Shown here: one piece after another, positions 35,400 to 51,832 of the stretch
Numbering within the stretch: the stretch's first letter is position 1
Layout: each line of letters starts with the position of its first letter
Translations under genes and position numbers: made by a program
The notes under the pieces: generated by a model
Database searches by the model: none
What the model was told of the DNA's origin: nothing
The model's input: the letters and a program-made list of their open reading frames with translations, nothing else
Source of the DNA: Boswellia sacra
Taxonomy: Eukaryota; Streptophyta; Magnoliopsida; Sapindales; Burseraceae
DNA length: 64,000 bases
Reading direction: 5' to 3'
Assembly (NCBI GenBank): GCA_013180625.2
Contig: SNVD02011423.1
Location: 620,001 to 684,000, forward strand

Positions 35400-35900
35400 T
35401 TATCTTTGCAATTTCTTCCAATCTAGTGTGGGGTCTTGACCACCAGAAGACACCAAATCTTCTAGTTCATCGAATTCCTTTCTGGTGTTGCATTCACTAC
35501 TCAAACTGAATGGTCCCAAACCCAAAATTGCCCCATCTCCCAATCCCTGCAATATTCCACTCCAATTAAATAATATAAAATATGTTGAATAAGAAAGAAA
35601 ATGTTATATACCCATTGCCATATATCAAACAAAAATTAATACAAGTATGAGTTGGATGTGACAAAATTGTTCTATTTCTGCAGGCACTTCTCATAAAAGA
35701 CATAATTAACCATGTCAACACTGAACAGAGATAACATTATAGGTTACCTGGGTAAATGGGGTCGTTAAATCAAATCTGTCCTTGCTGTTCCCTACACAAT
35801 TGATGGATAATTGATAAAAAAAATGACCAAGTCTGAAGTGAAGAATATTGCATCTGTCGTTTGAAGGCAGTTCGTGCACGTGCAAGTGTTTTAGACAAAA
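35400..35900 (-). pseudogene. Unrecognised gene remnant or small gene, two or three exon-like pieces
   Basis: A minus-strand exon-like piece at 35400-35546 follows an AG acceptor and encodes GLGDGAILGLGPFSLSS, then EFDELEDLVSSGGQDP, then LDWKKLQR and a stop. Upstream (about 35750-35797) NSKDRFDLTTPFTQ lies between GTGTAG and CAG|GTAACC, and further upstream LARARTAFKRQMQYSSLQ is open. Codon content looks protein-like, but I do not recognise the family and no start was found. It could be the 3' end of a broken gene. Confidence 0.4.
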
Positions 35901-36090
35901 AGCCACGATCAATATAATCTAATCCCTCTTGTTAGCAGAGAGATTCATCAAATCCGCCTAAAAAACATTGGCTTGAGTCAAGTTTCTGAAGCTTTACATT
36001 GTAATGGTTGACAACAAAAGCTTCGCTGATCTTGGAAAAATAATATGACGACGGAGATGACTCGGCTTTGCATGCCTGACAAAGTTGTCA

Positions 36091-36607
36091 CCTTAAAATA
36101 GGGGTGGAAATTTGGGATAAGACAGTAAATACGACATAAATACGATATAAATAAGATATATCATTAATAAATGGGTCGAATACGTATTAAAAAGTGTTCA
36201 ACATGCTAACCCGTTTAATGACACGAATAATTAAACATATTTTGTATATAAGCTCATTTAATAATATAAATTGTTATATACTTGTAACATATATATTATA
36301 AAACTGAAATTTTTATATTGTAAAATATATTAATTTATAAAATAATAAATTATGATGATTTTAATAATATTTTATACTAACAATGGCTTATATTCTAAAA
36401 ATAATTTTAATTAATATAAAGATATAGAATATAATATATTATACATAACTAGGTTAAACAATTAAGTAAATTATGTGAATTAAATATGACACGAGTACAA
36501 CATGTGAGTAACACGTTGAGTAACTGTATCGATCCGTATTTCATGTCTTGACACGAATAATTAAATAGATCGATATATACACACGAATTTACACCCTTAC
36601 CTTCAAA
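36091..36607 (-). mobile_element. hAT-like MITE, copy B (36099-36599, 501 bp)
   Basis: The element begins TAGGGGTGGAAATTT and ends AAATTTACACCCTTA. Flanks CCTTAAAA (36091-36098) and CCTTCAAA (36600-36607) match at 7 of 8 positions, an hAT-sized duplication. It is the reverse complement of copy A at 23452 over its whole length. No coding capacity. Confidence 0.8.
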
Positions 36608-37240
36608 CCTTTAAATATCATGAAATAAGAAAAAAAAAATCACAATTCCTAAAATGAAAATTTATTTATTTATTAACAAAGAAGGCTGAAAACTGCTCTT
36701 TTAACTTGGAAGGACAAAATTAGACTAAAAGCACAGGCATTATTACTACGGGAGGGGCAACACTATTCAACCCTTTCTACTAAACTGATATTCATTTCCA
36801 TTGATTTTGGTTCCAGCCATTCTTGACTTTAGTTTATGGCTTAGAAGTCCTGACAAGAGAGATGCTTCTTTGTCTCTATTTTCATCTATAATGCTTCTCC
36901 TTTGAAATCTCTCTCTATCACTCACTTATCTACTGAAACACTCTTGTCCTGAACTGTCAGTCTCATGTGAGCTATCCTTAAACTGGCAACACTCATCACT
37001 CATTAACAAAACTCCTTCTTCTGAACCATTCTCTGACCTCTATCATCTCCTCTAATAGCTCTCATTCTCTATCTTGCTTTTTATCTTTCTTTTCTACCAC
37101 ATTTTCCCACCAATACTCCATGCATTGCATTGCTCTCTCACTTCAACACTTTCTGCACAAACCCAGCCCAAATGTCTCCTTTTTGCTTCTTGATTTCAGC
37201 CTCGGCATAATTAAGACTTCAGTTTGAGGCTGGCCCCAAA
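36608..37240 (+). promoter_or_regulatory. Upstream region of paralogue 2
   Basis: From about 36820 it resembles the region upstream of 24838 (GAGATGCTTCTTTGTCTCTA, then TCTCATGTGAGCTATCCTTA), so it shares the duplicated promoter and leader. It is C/T-rich, with several pyrimidine stretches and no obvious strong TATA box. The hAT-like copy B lies just upstream. Confidence 0.5.
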
Positions 37241-40200
37241 ATGGCTTTGAAAAAGTTTTTATGGGTCATGCATTGTTGTGTTCTTTCACATTTGTTGTTC
37301 AAAGCTCATGGCGACGGTTCAGAGAGCTCTATAAAGTTCTTGAGGACTCCTCATTCATTTTCACGTTTGAAGTCGGCCACTTTTTTGTTTGAGGTGATGG
37401 TGGCTGGAAATGGCATTTGCGCAGATTGTAATATCAGCTGCAAGGTTTGTTGAAACTCTTGATTATCGTCTCATTTTGGCTACTTCACAATGCTAAATAT
37501 AACGCTTTTTTGTCCTCTGCTTTCCCATTAAATGGATTCAATTAGTGTTATACTATTCACAAATTTTTGGTTTAGTGCTGCTGTAATTTTTTTCCTCTGA
37601 ATTTGTTTTGAGATTTGGATAGCACTTTTTGCAATATGAAATTTAAGATTTTCCTAATAATTACCCGAGAAAAAATCAATCTTCTGGATTGTACTGATCG
37701 TTCAGAATTTGTTAAATTAAGAGGCTTAAAGGTAAGATTGAAGAGTTTACCATTGTAAGCAACTGTTGCCTACATATATATGTGATATTTCTTAGTACCG
37801 ACTTCCATCACTTGAATACACTCACTTCCTCTCTCACTCTGGTTGCTTATGATTGGAAATACATGGTAACTCAGCTTTGTGAAATGTTTTTGGGCACTAA
37901 TTTGATGATAATAGAAAATAAATCATGCATGCAGCTGGATTATGGCATTGCTTCAGATTGTGGGACCGGGAAGGTTTCATACACAGATTTGCAGGATGGA
38001 AATCATTCATTTGAGGTCTGCAGCAATAGATCTCGAGGAGTTAACTGTTCTAGCTACAACTGGATTGTTGGTTAAGAAGCTTTCCTTATCATTTCTGAAT
38101 TCTTGTATTTTTTTTTCTCCAGTTTACAAGTTAAGTCTGCTTAAAAAATTGTTGGTAACTAGACCATTGAAAAAAAGTCTTAGAATATAATATCTCTGTT
38201 CTCTCTGGAAGTTGTATAATTGAAGATGAAAGACTTCTGATTATATAGAAGGTTAAGAATTAAATTTACAAAGTCTATAGATAGTCCTCTAGATACAGAG
38301 TATTATTTCTCCAGATAGTCAGGTTCTGATGTGTTTGCAATTATAGTGACTTTGATTTCGATCTAATCCTTGACTTAACTTCAGTTCTATCTAATTTTGC
38401 AGATACAGTCCCCCCAACAGCTTATATAACCACATTATCATCTTTTACAAATGCTCTAAATGTGTCTGTGAACATTTCTTTTTCCGAACCCTGTACCGGT
38501 GGAGGAGGTTTTGGATGTTCCTCTGTGAATGCCTGCAACGTGAGTAGGTGGCCAATAAAGTATATATAACTTCTAATTATGTTTGTGTGATCTTTACATG
38601 TCTGGCTTTCATTTAGTTATAGTCATTTAATTTTTGATGATGGTGCGACTTCCTTTTGTTCCTATAAAGTATGGTTTTTACTTGGGCAACCATGAAAACA
38701 AGACGTCACATTGTGGTCAATTTCATATAAATTTTTCTTTCTAGATGGTTGTTGCTGGAGTCTTGCACACTTGTTGATACATGAAAGAGTTTATATGTTT
38801 TTCTAATTTGATCAGTCCTCAGTTAGTCCAGTAGTCATACAAGTTAGCACCCTTGAATTAGTTGTGGTGTGTTAACTATAAATAACTAAAATTCCTTAAA
38901 TTTTGTGGCCCCTTTTTTCAGCTGCTGGTGTATGGCGCTGGCCAAGTTATACCATCTTCGCTTGTCACTTTACAACCAACACTCAAATATTCCCTTCTTG
39001 TGGGTTTATCATCTACGGTTCAGTACGGAAGAGCGGTATTGGTAATGGATAAGAATTTTTGTACTGATAATGCTGGGAATGAGTTTAACAGGTCACAAAA
39101 TTCGATTTTCTATGTCCATTTTGGTGAGTTCTGTTATTCATTCTTTAATTGTCATGCCGTTTGTCAAAGACTTGATCACTTATAGTAATGAGAACTAAAT
39201 AAATTCCTTCAAAGTTACTTTCTGGTTTGTTCTTGGTGAAAGGTCTGATAATTTCTCTGGCCATTCAATAATTGGGAATTGCTAGATTCTTGGTTTAACC
39301 AGCCCAAAGCTAAGAAATCACCATGTGAAAGTATTTTACATTGAACTGCACAGATTTACAAAAAATTTATATGAACATTTGCTTTTATCCTTTTCATAAA
39401 CAAGTAGAGAAGCTCAGAAAGTATTGCCTTAAAGGTGCCATTTAAATCACTAGCTTTGATATTTTTCCTTATCTTAAAACACTACATTTTCTTTTTCAGT
39501 AAGATGGTTTATTAATGTTCCTAACTTGCTTGTCATCTGGTGATTGTTTGTATTCTGCAGATAGAAGAAGAGTATTTGTCAACCTTAGGTCTCATGTTCC
39601 TGAAAAGTTGCTTAAACTGGATAGTGAGACCAGAACTGTGCAGGCAACTAATAATTATGAGAATTTGAAGGTGTACTTATACTTTTCACAACCCATTCTC
39701 AACTCATCTACAGAAATTCTAAAATCTGTGAATACAAGTCAGGGTTCACTTCTTCCAATTAGTGGGGACAACTTTGGGAACCGCAGATTTGGCTTTCTGG
39801 TTAGTTGCTTTATAAATTTAATGACTGCAAGTCGTATGTTATTCGTTTTCACATCTCTATAAACCTGTAATTTCTAAAGTGTTCAACTCATATGCATTCT
39901 CTTTTTTCAGGTTGCAAATGTATCTAGCATTGCTATAATCAGTATAAGCCTCAATTCAGAATCCATTATAAGTAGGCCTGGGACTCCTGTCTCTCCGGTT
40001 GAACCAGTTACTTTCCTTTATGGTATGAACACATTTGTTTACCTTAGAACTTATGAGATTGATAGAAGATTTTATATTTTAGATGTATTAAGCTTATGAG
40101 TATAGATGTGAACATCAGATTCTCAGAGGCCTGCCGTGAGACTGAGTACAACATCTAGTACAAGGACCAGGCAGCACAGTATCCCAATCTCAATCAAGTT

Positions 40201-43200
40201 CTTGAAGCCTGTACTTGGCTTTAACTCCTCTTCTATATCAATTTCAGGAGGACATCTGCAGAGGCAAGTTATTTGTTGTTAACAACCTCTATATGCACTA
40301 GCCAATAATCTTAAAATGCGTGACTTTTCTGCTCCATTTTCAGGTTGTTGATAAAATAAATAGTTTTTAATACTTGTCAAAAACTAAATTTTGAAAAAAA
40401 TTTTATACTATGATCCAGATTTGATGAAATTAGTAGGAGTACGTTTGTCATAGAGATACAAGCTGACGGTGATATTGTTTCTGTCAATGTTCCTGAGAAT
40501 GTAACGGGGGATGTCGCTGGGAATAAAAATCTACCATCTAATGTTCTACAAGTGAGACACTGTAAGAACTTGCCTGCTTCTCAATTGTTATTAGATCAAT
40601 TGATGTGCTTCATCCAACTCTTATTTTATTTTATTTTTTTAGTAATATTCTGATATAAGTTATGACACAAATCTGCAGATTCTGTGCCAATAATATCTTG
40701 TGTGATTTCTGCATTTGTAACTGCTACCTTTTGGGCAACATCTTTTTCTGCGGGACTGCTAACTGTGTCAACTGCGAGCCTTCTATCTGCTGGGGCATTT
40801 TCAAGACCATCCTTCTCTTTGATTTCTGATCCTGCAAGAAACCTTTTCGTATGATACCTAACTTCTTTTAAGTACTGTTTGATTGAGTAATGTATTAGTA
40901 AGTTATGAACTAATAATCATAAATGTTAAACTAGATTAGAATTCGGACGATGATCATGAGATTCTAAAATTTGTTTTCTCTGCCTTCTTGAAAACTTCAC
41001 ATATCAACAAAAATTCTAGAGAACTTCTGCGATTCTCTCTCACTCTTATATATTTGTTTGTTAACATTTCTTGAAAAACTGTGAGTATTGAATCTGTTGT
41101 TTCATTGAATTTGTGAAGTCTAGAGTCAAAAAATCTTTTACTTTATTGATTTTGGATATTGAAGTGGATATACTCTGCAAATATATATTTCCAAAGACAA
41201 TCAGCTTTAGTTGTTACTCAAAGGTTGCAATTATGTGTTGTGCCTTTTGAACAGAGAACTGCATGCCACATCCAGGTTTTTGCACTCTCTAGATGGTTGG
41301 CAGTAATATTGCCAGTTGAGTATTATGAATTTACAAGGGGTTTACAGTGGAGTGTTCCCTATTTCAATCTCCCTTGGGAGACTGGGCATGTTCATCCTAT
41401 CATGGTGAGCTCAGATCACCCTGCTGGCTCGCATTCCTATATTTCGAAGTTTCACCATTTAGAGATATTTCAAAGCAAGCAACGAGGAGAGGAGAATTTG
41501 GACAGGGCTGCCATCAACTATGGGTTGCCACTAACTCCAACGGAATACAAAATGTTTTTTGAGGTTGAAATTATTTCTCTTGCCACTTGTTTTTGAATTA
41601 TAATGCTACGTAATGAATATTTTTGCATGATCAAATGTATTAATGTATGCAGAGTGAAAATATTAAACCAGAAGCAGAATATTTGGGTTGGCAGCATTTA
41701 AATGGGTAAGTTGATAGGTGTTTGTCTTGATCTTCTTAATAAAATTTTCTCTTGCTTATGGATTGTAGAGATAGTGTGGGATTGTGAGATAATTTGATAT
41801 ATAATTAATAGATAAGCAGAAAATTTTGAAACAAGAAAAAATAGGTGTCCAAAAAGAATGCAGTGCACTTTTCATTCAGAAGGTAGAAGGTTAGCATCCA
41901 ATCATAAAACAGATTTCAAGTGTTATTAGAACCTGAAATTGAAATTCCATATTATTTTAAAGGCTGAGCCACTATTTTTTTTATTTTTGGTTTTTCAATT
42001 TCTTTTATGGAATCCTTGTTTCAATTTTTTAAGGTTCAAGTGCTATGAAAAGATTCATTTGAATATTGACATAATATCTCACTGCTTTCATCTTCTTGTA
42101 GTTGGAGGGACTTTGATAGAAGCATGTTCTGGTTAGCTGTAATTGGTGGCAGTTTGACCCTACTGCATGTGTTATTTGTTCTAATTTTAAAATTCAGGAA
42201 GAGAAATCCTGAAATACAGAAGAACTATGGAGCACTCACATTCCCAAGATTTGAGATATTTCTTGTAATTCTTGCACTACCTTGTATTTGCAAGGCCTCT
42301 GCAGGTCTAATTAGAGGTACTTTAAATATTCAATTTCCCTTTCTCTAACTCCTTATCTATTCATTTTCCCAAGTGATCAGTTTTTGAAATTGGCATCATG
42401 TCAGCAAGTAATGTTAATTTGTATGCATCTTATTTTCTACTATTGAAGGTGGAACAACATCTGGGGTTATAGTTGGAATTCTGTTGCTAGGCGTGGTGTC
42501 TTTCTTTCTGCTGTGCTTGCTCTTATTTCTTTCTGTTGGAATTACATTTGGGAAGCTGCTTCAGTACAAGGAAGTCCATCAAGAAGTGCAGAAATTTCAC
42601 TGGTATCAAGATATCATTCGTGTAACTTTGGGTCCTGGTAAAAGAGGCCAATGGTCTTGGAAAAGCCAACCAAACTATGTTTATCTAGCAAGGTTAGGCC
42701 CTATATTTGAAGATTTGAGAGGTCCCCCTAAGTACATGCTTTCACAGATTTCAGGGAGCAATCCTCACAAGGACGGGGATCGTATCATTGCCTCTGATGA
42801 TGAAACAGAAGACGCGGAAGCACCCTTCATACAGAAGCTGTTTGGAATACTCAGAATATACTACACATTGCTAGAATCTGTGAGAAGAGTTTCCCTAGGC
42901 ATTTTGGTTGGTGCCTTCATGGACGACTGGTCCTGTAAATCCCCAACAATTATTTTACTTAGCATCACCTCTTTTCAGCTCTTCTTCCTTGTTCTCAAGA
43001 AGCCTTTTATTAAGAAAAAGGTTCAGCTAGTTGAGATCATTTCTGTTGCCAGTGAAGTAGGTATATTTACTCTTTGTTTTGTTCTCCTGGAGGAGGAATT
43101 TTCATCAGCAGAAGAGACTAAAGTCGGAATCTTTATGATCATACTTTTCTTAGTTGGATATCTGGCACAGATAATTAATGAATGGTATGCTTTGTATATA

Positions 43201-43611
43201 CAGACAAGGCATCTGGACAAAGCTGAGAACTCCTTTTTAGCAGGGCTAAAAGTAGCTCTTTTCGGACTTCTCCTGATTTTCTTCCCCAAAAAACTGATGA
43301 AAAACCTGGGGAGCATATTTCCGTCGGTACAAAATGGAAATGGAGGAACTGGGGACAATAATTCTTCTGCTGAGAGAAGCAGGAGCTCAGGCACAACAGA
43401 TAAACCATGGATGAAACAGCTGAGAGAAATGGCCAAGTCTAGCTTTACTAAAGAAGGAAGTGGAACTACAAGTGATCCTTCCACCAGTCGTTTGAAATGG
43501 AGCGGTTTCTGGGGCACCAAAAGCAGTGGAAGTTCACATTCACCTTCAGAATCCAAGCCAAAACGAAGAGGACTTGACAAAGACTTAGAAGCCATATTTG
43601 CAGCCAAGTGA
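37241..43611 (+). CDS. Large membrane protein: adhesin-like Ig ectodomain plus polytopic C-terminus, paralogue 2
   Basis: Exons: 37241-37444, 37935-38070, 38403-38539, 38922-39123, 39561-39799, 39911-40022, 40119-40263, 40419-40561, 40679-40848, 41255-41563, 41653-41705, 42102-42316, 42449-43611. The sum is 3228 nt, 1075 aa, with intron phases identical to paralogue 1. Signal peptide (CCVLSHLLFKAHGD); Ig-like modules with LQDGNHSFEVCS, SSYNWIVDTVPPTA, SEPCTGG, DNAGN and FLKPVLGFNSS; many NxS/T sites. Hydrophobic spans lie near residues 440-480, 625-645, 665-720, 850-872, 880-900, 915-935 and 955-975. A Ser-rich tail ends at DLEAIFAAK. Exon 7 must start at 40119 (CAG|ATTCTCAG); the acceptor 15 nt upstream gives a stop. 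Intron 7 begins GCAAG. It keeps the exon-10 segment lost in paralogue 1, so it is probably the more ancestral copy. Function unknown. Confidence 0.87.
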
Positions 43612-44064
43612 AACCGTAATTGTTCTTATTTAGAGTAAGAACTCTCAGCATGGTTAAGCAGCCATTCATCCTTCAACAGCTGCCGTAGATCCAACACAAC
43701 TGCTTTGTTTCAAACGAAAATTTTCACTTAACAAGTAGACTACTCATTATCTTATATTTACATTCTCATGATTCATTGTAAAATAAATGAAGATGGTATA
43801 GAATAGTGGATTGGACCGTAACAACATTTTCTTTTGCTATTCCCCTGTTCATAACTTGAGGTGGGAATTGAGGGACATTTTTGTAATTTGGAAGAAGTCA
43901 GCGCCATATATGATGAACTTTGACTTCAACACGGAATCTATTCTTCCATCCAATCTGAGAAACTGAGGAAGAAAAGCAGGCTTTTTATTTTCCCAGAAAC
44001 CTAACAGTATTAGCTTTTCAATTTTCAAGTTTAACATAAAGCGCACATAAAAAAGCGAGAGAAA
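43612..44064. other. Spacer between paralogue 2 and the glutaredoxin gene
   Basis: Holds the 3' UTR of the left gene (AATAAATGAAG near 43783 is a possible polyadenylation signal) and the promoter and leader of the glutaredoxin gene. The genes are only about 450 bp apart on the same strand. Confidence 0.5.
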
Positions 44065-45208
<1,144 letters not shown>

Positions 45209-46216
45209 TAACTCAGCTTGGTAAGGTCAGAGGCAGTACATATGTTACATCAGATGGAGTGAAGAAACCTTATGTTGTGTAAAACAATATACGTGGTTTA
45301 TTGTGATGCTATATTTTGATTTCTCCAACTTCAATGTTGTATTGGACACTGCATTTTGAGGTGTTGATGTTTGAGGTGTTGATGTTATGACATAATTACA
45401 TGGTTGAGTCTGAGTGGTATAATAATACTGTTAGACTACGGAATTGAGTGTGCCAGGGCCATTGCTATTAACTGCAGAAATCGTCACCCTGTTTGTGCCT
45501 CATCAGCAAATCCTAATTACAAACAAGAGTTATAAGGTATAATTGTATAATGTAATCGAACATCTCTTCACCATGGCAACGAGATGAGACTTCTTTACAC
45601 TTTTCACATGTACATATATTGTTTGCAGTACGAAAATCATTTGCAATCAGGCAGTATTAATATTCTTTAAGGACATTGTTTACTGGTATTAGTGGGATTA
45701 CCATTTTATCATTATCCCAACACAAAATATATTCCCTATATTCAGGGATGTCAAGTTAAATTAAATGTTGTCTAGTCTAGGTTAGAATGCAAGAATTGGG
45801 ATAAAAGGTTTAGATATAGAGCAATTCTCAAAAATAATATTAATAGTACTAAGAAAACTTTTCATACCTGCTTGATGTAAGAACAATTTATTATGTAGTA
45901 TTCTCATGTACCAACTTATCACAGTTTATTTAAATTATTTAACAACACTTCTAATACAATAAAATAGGATACAAAAATACTATAATACAATCTCGTGCGG
46001 AATTTGTGCCAACTATCGAACATTCTACTCTCCGACAACCACGTTTACAGACACGTGCAGTGTGATATAAACATACGGTCAGGTCACGAGTGAGCTGATG
46101 TTTAGCCCACTCAAGCAATGCTAGCTACCCTGTGCTCTACTACGTGGCACCTTCCAAGTTTACCTTGTATCAATCTATGTAGACTCACCAATTCCTCAGC
46201 ATGGTTGTCTCAGGCT
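45209..46216. other. Convergent 3' spacer between glutaredoxin and PAT genes
   Basis: The two genes face each other, so this is 3' UTR plus spacer, with no further gene. A short near-duplicate GTTGATGTTTGAGGTGTTGATG is visible at 45363-45386. Confidence 0.5.
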
Positions 46217-49471
<3,255 letters not shown>

Positions 49472-51832
49472 AGAAAGAGAAAACAGCGTTGTTGATGGCG
49501 GAGAATGCAATGGCAATCAGCTCCCAAGCACCACCATTAAATATTAAAAAAAAAAAGGCGCAATAACGGCGTAACAGAAACCAGTGCTGTTAACTAACTA
49601 ACTGTAGTTGGGTATGGAAACGGAACTCACGAATACACTTCTACGCCCATCTCCTACTCACCATTCGTTGTTTCCTTTGTTTTGTTAGGTTTAATTTAAT
49701 TAGGACCAAAGAAAAGAATCGGATCCCGATCTTCTATATATTTGCTTAAAGCGATTCTAAACAGTAATTGTCCCATTTGATGGGCTCACTATGTAAATAC
49801 GAAGAGATTTCGGCCTCACTCAAAATAAAAAAAACAATCCTCCTTCTTCTTCTTCGTACTCCTCGATTGTTTGTTACGCAATCAATTTTGTAGAAAGAAA
49901 AATGATACCATAAAATTATTAGTCAATTATTATAATTTTCTTTTTTTATGGTTTTATATATTTTTTATCACATTATTTAGTTATATGTTTACTGTTAAAA
50001 TTGTTATTTATAAAACTGAAAATTTAGGCTTTTATGTTTTATAAAATTTAAATTTTTATTGACATTTGCGACTTATTTTAAAAATTTTAATTCAAAATTT
50101 GTGGGTACATGTTGGGTCCACAATGCATGTGCATAACACGACTATATCAGCGCATAATACACTTTCATTTATATTTCGAATAATTAATAATTCAATATTA
50201 TTATAATTCACTTTCGTTAGGCTTGCTTAACAGAATGCGACGTTATTAGATGGGGTGTTATTGTTGATAATTAATATGCTTATATATAAAAGTTTATTAT
50301 ATAGAAGTCATCATAAATTAAACCTTCTCGAGTCATTATGACAATATAAAGCGAAATATACCTAAATCTCATTGTCATTCATCCCATTATCAGTACTCAA
50401 ATAAATAGAATGCATTTTAAATTATGTGAGATGAATATATAAAAACAAACTAGAGAAAATAATTAAATAAAAGGTATTCTTCTAAAATTTAGCAATACCC
50501 TAATTCCTTTTATTATTTAATGACCTAATGAGTTGAGGAGCATCTTCCGAGCTAATGAGACCAAACCATTGCACTGCTGGGTTTTAGGCAAACAATCAAG
50601 CACTCACCAACTCCTCAAATGCCTATTTCAATTCTAGATGTATTATTGTAAGTTTTATGTTCTGAACCTTTATTAAAATTAGACAAGTAGTTTTAAATTT
50701 TAATGCATGAAAAGTAAATCTCGTTTAATCAATCTTTATCATGACATAGCATATGTACGAATTAAACCTGTTTTAGTATTTACATGCAAGGTATATCTTG
50801 TTCAATCAATCTTTATCACTATACAGCATTAGCATATATAAGAGTCAAACCCACTTTAGTATTCTCAAGTGAATGGAGAATTTTCTACTTTAATCTATTG
50901 TAACTTATTTAGAATAATATTTTCGTTCTCGAGATTAGACTTTATTAGATAATTAAAAATATTAAATCTACTAAACAAAAAAGAGACCCTTTTACACCGC
51001 TATCACAATTGACACAAACTTGTTTAGAAAAAGTAGCGTTATTAAATTAAGATATAAGTTTGATAGTATATAATATTAATCTCAATCAGTAGTTGAAGTT
51101 GAATACGAAAACATTTTCATACTCTTGTGAATGGTTGTATGAAATTTCGTATGCGCTACTACATTACGTTTGCAATTCCAGGGATGATTCATAAAATAAT
51201 AATCTGTAGTTACAAAAACTTTTTTTAAAATATTATAATATTGAATGGCGATTTTGCTCACCGAACCCTACCACTACCACAAGGAATATAGAGGGAATAA
51301 GTTTCGCGTTTTGTTCATTTTTGTGCTGGGTGAAACAAGTATTGGGCTGCCTGTCATTTTATTTCTCCTAACATGGACAGATATTTTAAAATACAGAAGT
51401 GTGGGTTGTGCGGTGCACATTTGATTTCGCAATTCAATCAGATATTAGTCATTTTTTAAAGCAATGCCGCCAAGTAAAATCCAAAATTTTGACTATGTCT
51501 AAGATCGGATGACCACACACACACACATATAGACAATGACACAACCCAAACATCTTCAAAAATGATGTAAACGGTAGTGTTGATTTAGATATTGCTAAAA
51601 GCTTTCTTAATTACACAAAATGCAAACTCAAGTTAATATAATGTTGTGTTCTATAAGGACTTCAAATACATAAATAAAAAAAATTGATAATACTAATGTT
51701 GAGATATAGCCAAAATAATCGTAATATCTCCCTCTTTGTCTACTAGAAAGCAATCAAAAATTAATAAAGCCCATGTGTGATGTGCGTAGCTGCACTTGGA
51801 GCGATGATAGCTTGCTAGTGCAATGCCCTCCC
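49472..51832. other. Intergenic DNA upstream of PAT1
   Basis: It contains the PAT1 promoter and leader at its left end and then AT-rich DNA without genes. Two diverged copies of a ~110-bp word (CAATCTTTATCA preceded by TCTCGTTTAATCAA or TCTTGTTCAATCAA) lie at about 50715-50870. A CA microsatellite is at 51513-51527. The frame 51693-51893 is only the shadow of the next gene's last exon. Confidence 0.45.

Noticed and set aside
40105..40145. Apparent nonsense codons in exon 7 of both membrane-protein paralogues (frame DVNIRFSEA / DVTIRFSEA)
   Set aside because: A second AG acceptor 14-15 nt downstream (CAG|ATTCT) gives an open, homologous frame (DSxRP...) and keeps the total length a multiple of three in both genes, so neither gene is broken there.
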